Shown piece by piece: positions 58,841-64,000 of a DNA stretch of 64,000 nucleotides (position 1 is its first letter; each line of letters starts with the position of its first letter). Made by a program: the position numbers and the translations under genes. A model generated the notes under the pieces. The model had not been told where the DNA came from. It made no database searches and worked only from the letters and a program-made list of their open reading frames with translations. Source of the stretch: Hypholoma sublateritium FD-334 SS-4. Taxonomy: Eukaryota; Basidiomycota; Agaricomycetes; Agaricales; Strophariaceae. The stretch spans positions 496,001-560,000 of the forward strand of contig KN817521.1 in NCBI GenBank assembly GCA_000827495.1, read 5' to 3'.

Positions 58841-60000
58841 TTACTTACTTTCTACTTTTCCAGAGGGTATTATATGGGCATACGAGTCGGCAAGTTCATA
58901 AGACTCATGCGTACCCACCACCGCCTCCCTGCTAATTAAGAATGCCTTCCAATTGATCCGGAACGTCGAGGCACGTTGGAGGGCAGAAATAAAGGGTACT
59001 GATGTTGTGTTAGGCGCTGTTCTAGAAGGGGTGTGGGGGGTGTAAGGAGATGTATTTAACTCGTCGGTTCCATCGCTGTGTACGTCTGGGCGGATGTGTC
59101 CACTGAATGTATTCAAAATTGAGTCCAACTGAATGCCTTGATTCACTAAAGCTGCACGGGTACTATTGCTGACCACCGGCAATCCCTCCGCAATAGCGGG
59201 ATTTTGTGATATCTCCCTCAGAGTCGTGAGATTGTCAAGTGTATCACCGAATGAAAATCGTCCTCTGCGAGCTTGAACTTCCCTTGCTTGAAATTGGTCG
59301 ATATTCGCCTCTGCGTCTGGAATACTACGATGTTTAGATTGGATCGTGAAGAACAAACGATAAGTCAAGGCGGACAATAGCATTGTCCATGCTGTCAGAG
59401 TGAACCAGATGGCACTCCCGAGCCGTAGGGACGCATTCAGTCCGAAAGTTGCTTTCGCGGAGGAGAAAAGAGTGATGTCGATTACGAATGAAAGTAGGGT
59501 CAGTGTCGCCGCTGTGTAGGTAATTATGTGGGACCAATGTGCCGCGATCTTGCAATGGAAGGTCGCCGAAAGAAGTGAGATGACGGATAAGAGCGATAAT
59601 GCAGTGCCGATGACATGCAGAACTAAAGCGTTCAAATTGGCGGGTGAAATTATGGGAACAGCGTGCGCGGCAAAAAACATGACATCGTCTAAAGTATGGG
59701 AATTAGTATCTCTGATTACGAGCAATATAATGACACCTATAGACCTAGTTGATATCCTATTTTCGGTTGCGAGCAAAAGAGCGTTCCATGGCGTTTCCAA
59801 CAAAATCCGAAAACGCCAAAGACGATGGGCACTGTGCTGTCCCGGAAATTGTAACTGGCCTCGAAGAAGTATAGAGAGCCGATGAATGGAGCGCTCAGAG
59901 TTGTCAGAAGAAGGAATGGTGTTGCAATGAGTGTGCAAATCAGAGGGAAAAGGTAATATCTGCCTTGTACTGTAGAAGGGCTATGGATAGGGAAAGCCAT
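58841..60000 (-). CDS. PalI/Rim9 (SUR7-type) membrane protein, copy 2
   Basis: About 367 residues in two exons, 60000-59745 and 59688-58841, joined in phase 1 with a 56-bp intron. There are four membrane helices: LFPLICTLIATPFLLLTTL, ALVLHVIGTALSLLSVISLL, ITYTAATLTLLSFVIDITLF and IWFTLTAWTMLLSALTYRLF. The loop carries VFGVFGFCWK and a second Cys in LFCSQPKIGYQL, matching copy 1. The intron is at the same place (directly after GYQL) and in the same phase as in copy 1, so the two are tandem paralogues. Divergence is high: the helices are alignable but most loop residues differ. The cytoplasmic tail is shorter (about 150 residues) and less Ser/Pro-rich. It may have a separate or reduced role in pH sensing or eisosome structure. 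The intron donor GTCTAT is weak but the frame requires it. Confidence 0.84.
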
Positions 60001-60918
60001 GAAGCGTTGTCAGAGAACTTGGATTGAAGCAATGGGAACGACCGCCGAATCGAGAAACGAACAGGTTGGGAGCGCACAGTTGGACGGGCAAGTTTTGTGA
60101 ATAGGCTATGAGCATCGGTCTCAGATGATGCCACTGGTTTCCGTAGTAGATCTGTTACGTGGTCGCGCTTTTCTGCGTCCTTGGAAAGCGTTCAATAATT
60201 CCTAGGTGATCCCACCAAAAATTTCATCAATCATCTTTGCTGGCTGTGGTAGCCAGACGAGGTAAATCATCATGTCCGTTGACAAGGACATAGGATGCGA
60301 GAGTTGAGTCTCATTGCAGCTGAGCAGCAATCTGAAAAGGGGCGCGCTTTGGGGTCGCTCGAAGGGTTTGGTTAAAGGGGTGTTCGGGAGTCGCCGAAGA
60401 TATCGTCGGCGACTTATCATGCCAAGCGATGACGCGCACTTGCTCACTGACTTCTCTCTGGGTCTAGACGGTCCCGGGGTCACATGCTCCACCCGGATCA
60501 CACCTGAGACATGCCGCGACCGTTTGACGCCCGCCATCAGGCGGCACCTGCCGACCGTCCCTGTGCCGCGCGATGCCGCGTCACACCCGTTTGCAGCTGC
60601 TGCGCCGTGTTTACTCTGCACGCCGTTGCCTGCCGTCTGCCGCCCGCGCCGCACGTCGATCCGCTCGCTCATTGCCGCCGTTTTATTTCCAGATCGGTCT
60701 GCAACACGGCCCTCTCACGGCGCGTCGACGGCGTCCTCACTGTGATCGGCGACCTTCTCGGTTGCTCCTTTGGGCTCGACCGACGCACCACCACCGCCGC
60801 AACCCCTCTCGTCGACCCCAATGTCCACGTCTGCGCCGCCATCACCGCCGCCGTTCTCATCCTGCTCGCACTCTACCTCCTTATCTCGCCGCCTCGCACA
60901 CATCTCGTCATCGCAGCA
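60001..60918. promoter_or_regulatory. divergent region between PalI copy 2 and SAP gene
   Basis: This 918-bp stretch lies between two divergent starts. Its right half is GC-rich and open in the SAP-gene frame from 60511, including a hydrophobic stretch (about 60828-60900). An upstream-extended protein cannot be ruled out, but the composition is not convincing. Confidence 0.45.
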
Positions 60919-62519
60919 ATGACCGACTCCAGCAACACGGCAAACCACCAAGATGCTCCAATGGACGTGGACGAGCAGGGCGGCTGCCTGCCCTTTCCGG
61001 GTGAAATGATGGACACGGGCGTTTGGCAGGACCAGTATCTAAATATGTGAGTCGCTTTATTTAGCCGTGGAATCTCTGCTCACCGCGGGAGCGCTTATTC
61101 TTTCAGAGAACAAGCGAACAAGACAAAGCTGCAGGAGTGGTGCCGCGGCTTCGGGCTGCCGTCTTCAGGGAACAAGGACGTCTTGCACAGGCGCCTGAGG
61201 GACTTCAGCGGAGACAAAGCCAAGTGGGCAAGGTGAGCGCCGTGAAATGTCGTTCACGCGGTTGTCAAATCTAATCTCTGTTGCAAGCGTCGTCCCGCGC
61301 GCCAAGCGTATGCACCGCGGGCCTCAAACTGGCCGCATCTCGAAGGGCAAACGGTCGAAAACGCAGTCGGCGCGCCGAGCGGACGCGGTATTCAGCAACC
61401 GCGTGGTGCAGCCGCTTGCTCATCCGCCGAATAAGCTACCTATCCTAGCCCCAATGCAAAATCCGAACGAGCGACAGGAAATATTGGCATGGGTAAGCGC
61501 ATGGCCACCCTATTTATTTTGTGTACTATTGTCAACTGACTTTGTTACTACTTAGGCCGATAATGTCGTTCATGAACGCCCATACCTAAACAAAGAACAG
61601 CGACTGAAGGCCGCGCAAGCGCGCCTCCAGAAGAACACAGCAGTGAGTTTATTTAAGTATCTCGCGTCGAAGGCTGTCGCTCACAAGTTTAAAACAGAAA
61701 GTCAACCTCACCGGTTCTCAGCTGGCCGAAATTGTTGCCGGTATGATTACTGGCGCAACTGCGGCCCAGGAATCGCTCCCACCAAAGTCACCCCCCGAGA
61801 CCAACCGCAACTCCGAGTCGACTACAGATGCGGATGACGATGGTGTTCCCACCACACGCTCCGTTACCTTGGGTAATGGAACCATCGTCTCATTCACTGC
61901 AGATGACGTGCCCCCACCTCCTGCAATATCATTTGCATCCCGAGAAGATATATCCCTACTCAACCGCATGTGGGATGACACGAGCCCCTTTTGGGGTGGA
62001 TTGTCTGTCCTCGAAATCAAAGGGGTTCCCATTCCAATTATATATTGGAAGGCCGTCTATTCACAGCGCATGAAAGGGAGAAACGGAAGAGGCGATCCCA
62101 CCTGGAAACCTCGGCAATGGAAGGCAGTGAAGGGTCATTACTTTAATTGGCGAGTACGTGTCCTCATATCTATTTCATATGAAGTCTAAAATGATATTTA
62201 CTAATTTTCTCGTTAGACAATTGTCGAGCGATTGCGCCAGGGATCGGAGTCAGATTTCTGGCACGAGTTCTGCGAGGAAAAAACAGGTAAACCCATGACC
62301 TACACAGCTATCATTGGCAAGTTAGCATCTATTCGCAAGCGGGAAGATTCTCGGTTGGTCGAAGAAGCGCACAAAGCCTATCCGGGATCAAAATTTGCTG
62401 ATGAGTTCAAATACAAAAAGAACGGGATATGTTATGTCAAGACAAAGGCGTCAGAGATTGCGAAGCATTATCGAAGACTTCTTGGTATTTCAGATGACGT
62501 AGATAGTGATATGGAGTAA
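60919..62519 (+). CDS. SAP-domain DNA-binding protein, possible mobile-element partner
   Basis: About 434 residues in six exons: 60919-61046, 61107-61232, 61288-61492, 61556-61642, 61698-62153 and 62217-62519. All phases agree. Residues about 43-80 form a SAP motif (KLQEWCRGFGLPSSGNK then VLHRRLRDF), a two-helix fold that binds AT-rich scaffold DNA. A basic segment follows (RAKRMHRGPQTGRISKGKR). The C-terminal half is a distinct, Trp-rich domain: LNRMWDDTSPFWGG, GVPIPIIYWKAVYSQRM, TWKPRQWKAVKGHYFNWR, and DFWHEFCEEKTGKPMTYTAI. This domain is not recognised. The stop codon lies 11 bp from the stop of a tyrosine recombinase gene on the opposite strand. Function is unknown. Partnership with the recombinase, such as end binding or target choice, is inference. 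Confidence 0.82.
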
Positions 62520-62530
62520 GTAGTATAAAA

Positions 62531-64000
62531 CTACGCACATGGGCAGCTTCGGCCACATGCATAGCATTTCTGAACTGGGCCTCGATTCGGGTTGAGAAAA
62601 TCCTCGCGCGCTTCGGTAGGTTCATCATTCCACGAGATCAGATACTTAACTATTGTCATGTTTGAAAATTCGGCACTCCAGCCACCCCAGTCACAGATAG
62701 TTCGCAAAGACCAGCGTCGACAAGATGAGAAATACTGGCATCCCCCTCGCCTAAAAGAATGAGTTCCGTACGGGCTAGGATCAATATTTATATCAATTAA
62801 ATTGTTCCGAAAGACTTCAAGGAACTGTTGCGCGGTCTAATTATACAAGATATTAATATGTAGGTCAATAATTGAAAAAACACGCACCATTGCTGCATTT
62901 TGCTGAGAGACACGACCACCTGAGGCTATTTTCCGAAACACATATCCGCTTGTAACACGGCTAAGTTTGATCCATTCTCCCATGGCACGTACTGGACATA
63001 GGTGTGCTTCCTCATCAGGCATATAATGCAGTACAAATGGCTTGATCTCTGGATAGATTATTTGAGATATGCAGTGTCTAGAGAATTCAAATTTACACTG
63101 ACCTCCAAATTGATGTGTTTTCCGAAACGGCAGAGTGAGGATCAGTCGAGAATCATTAGGCCCATTGTTGATCAATTCAATGTGACTGAATTCAATTCGG
63201 AGGACTTCATCCACCCGAAGAAGGCACAGAAAAGCAATGGTGTATATTGCTTGAGCCGCACAGCGGACTGATGGTTCTCCCCAGTGGTGAAGGTCCTTGG
63301 TGTCGCTTCGTGTGCCAGCCTGGAATTCTGTGGATTTCAAGCATTCTGGACGATGATTGTAATCATAGAGATCCTCCAATATTCTCTGAAAGCAAATTTC
63401 AGTGCTCATAATTTAGACAGATATTGGCAGAATATCATCTCACTGGAGTTATGGCTCGCGCGCTAGTGGGTGTTTCGCCGCTCTGGACCTAAGTAATATT
63501 TTAACCCAGATAATTAAATAGTTTGGAGTATTCTAGCGTACCTTCCGTCGCCTGAGGCTGACCATATATGTTGAAACTTGCTCGGAAACAGATGGATTTC
63601 CAATTGCGTGGGGTGCAGTCTCAGATCCTTCCATTTCGGGGTGTATAATCTGCCACGGATAGGATCCTAAGCCATGAATGCGCCCAAATACATACGTCAT
63701 GCTAGCTCTCATCTTCTGTGCATGGGTATATGTTCCTCGGGAGCCTTGTAATGCAGATTTTCCATCCAGCGCAATAGAATCACACCTGCCAATGCCATTA
63801 AAAATAATTTATTAAAGATGTGCATGCTACCCATAGACATAAAGGTACTTACTCATTCATTATCCAAGCAATGATGAGGAAGGGTGTATTAAACAGCGGC
63901 TTCCTGGACAAAAATTCTTCTCGATTCTTGATTAATTTTTTGTCAAGCAAAAATGTTGTGCAAGCGTCAACCAGTCTATATAAAAAAAATTAGACAGTGG
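62531..64000 (-). CDS. tyrosine recombinase (Crypton-like), 5' end beyond the window
   Basis: DNA breaking-rejoining enzyme, multi-exon on the minus strand, truncated by the window edge. Visible exons encode, in order: an N-terminal helical part (LIKNREEFLSRKPLFNTPFL, then RGTYTHAQKMRASMTYVFG and NPSVSEQVSTYMVSLRRRK), QSGETPTSARAITP, and the catalytic core. The core holds the first Arg in AFLCLLRVDEVLRIEFSHIE, CPVRAMGEWIKLSRVTSGYV, the H-x-x-R box in YGTHSFRRGGCQYF, the Trp-containing CDWGGWS, and the nucleophile Tyr in MTIVKYLISWND. A Cys-rich tail (KCYACGRSCPCA) could bind zinc. All residues expected of an active enzyme are present and no stop or frameshift was found in the six visible exons. 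The layout fits Crypton-type YR elements of basidiomycetes. The exact subfamily is not resolved. Base composition is AT-richer than the left neighbours. Confidence 0.85.

Noticed and set aside
1..64000. CRISPR array, bacterial operon or prophage signals
   Set aside because: Spliceosomal introns in almost every gene and wholly fungal gene content show a nuclear eukaryotic sequence; no regularly spaced repeats were seen.

Overview
This window looks like nuclear DNA of a filamentous basidiomycete, most likely an Agaricomycete mushroom-type fungus. Nearly all genes are split by many short GT-AG introns of about 50-60 bp, genes are dense on both strands, and the protein set is fungal: division 1 chitin synthase, PalI/Rim9-type membrane proteins, NTE1, and serine/proline-rich basidiomycete proteins. 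Exon chains were assembled by hand from splice signals and reading frame. Gene calls rest on recognised family motifs, not on a database search.

Layout, left to right. 1-2.1 kb: no supported gene. 2.1-8.1 kb: a bHLH-zipper factor (-) diverging from a large serine/proline-rich protein (+). 8.6-15.1 kb: chitin synthase (-) diverging from casein kinase 1 (+), with a run of 27 G next to the chitin synthase 3' end. 16.9-22.4 kb: coatomer gamma and pantothenate kinase (+). 24.0-25.8 kb: a protein with three homeodomains (+). 25.8-28.2 kb: gene-poor, partly very GC-rich. 28.2-32.9 kb: a hypothetical protein and a large E2 ubiquitin-conjugating protein (-). 33.4-45.0 kb: (methyl)isocitrate lyase, NTE1 phospholipase and VPS33 (+). 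45.8-49.8 kb: a tiny YABBY/HMG-like protein and an F-box/LRR protein (+). 50.2-51.9 kb: C1D/Lrp1 (-) diverging from SF3B5 (+) across only 90 bp. 52.2-55.1 kb: SAM methyltransferase (+). 56.0-60.0 kb: two tandem PalI/Rim9-like genes (-). 60.9-64 kb: a SAP-domain gene (+) meeting a tyrosine-recombinase gene (-) tail to tail.

Most genes are unlinked housekeeping functions: vesicle traffic (SEC21, VPS33), lipid and propionyl/acetyl-CoA metabolism (CAB1, NTE1, ICL2-like), RNA processing (C1D, SF3B5), ubiquitin (E2, F-box), and cell wall or pH sensing (CHS, PalI). The accessory-looking part is the right end. There, a recombinase with all expected catalytic residues is paired tail to tail, 11 bp apart, with a DNA-binding SAP protein. 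This is the best candidate for an undescribed mobile system. The triple homeodomain gene, with an intron at the same codon and phase in each homeodomain, is the most striking evolutionary signal. The SF3B5 gene is the most intricately fragmented small gene, with two micro-exons and an inferred ATG-only coding exon.
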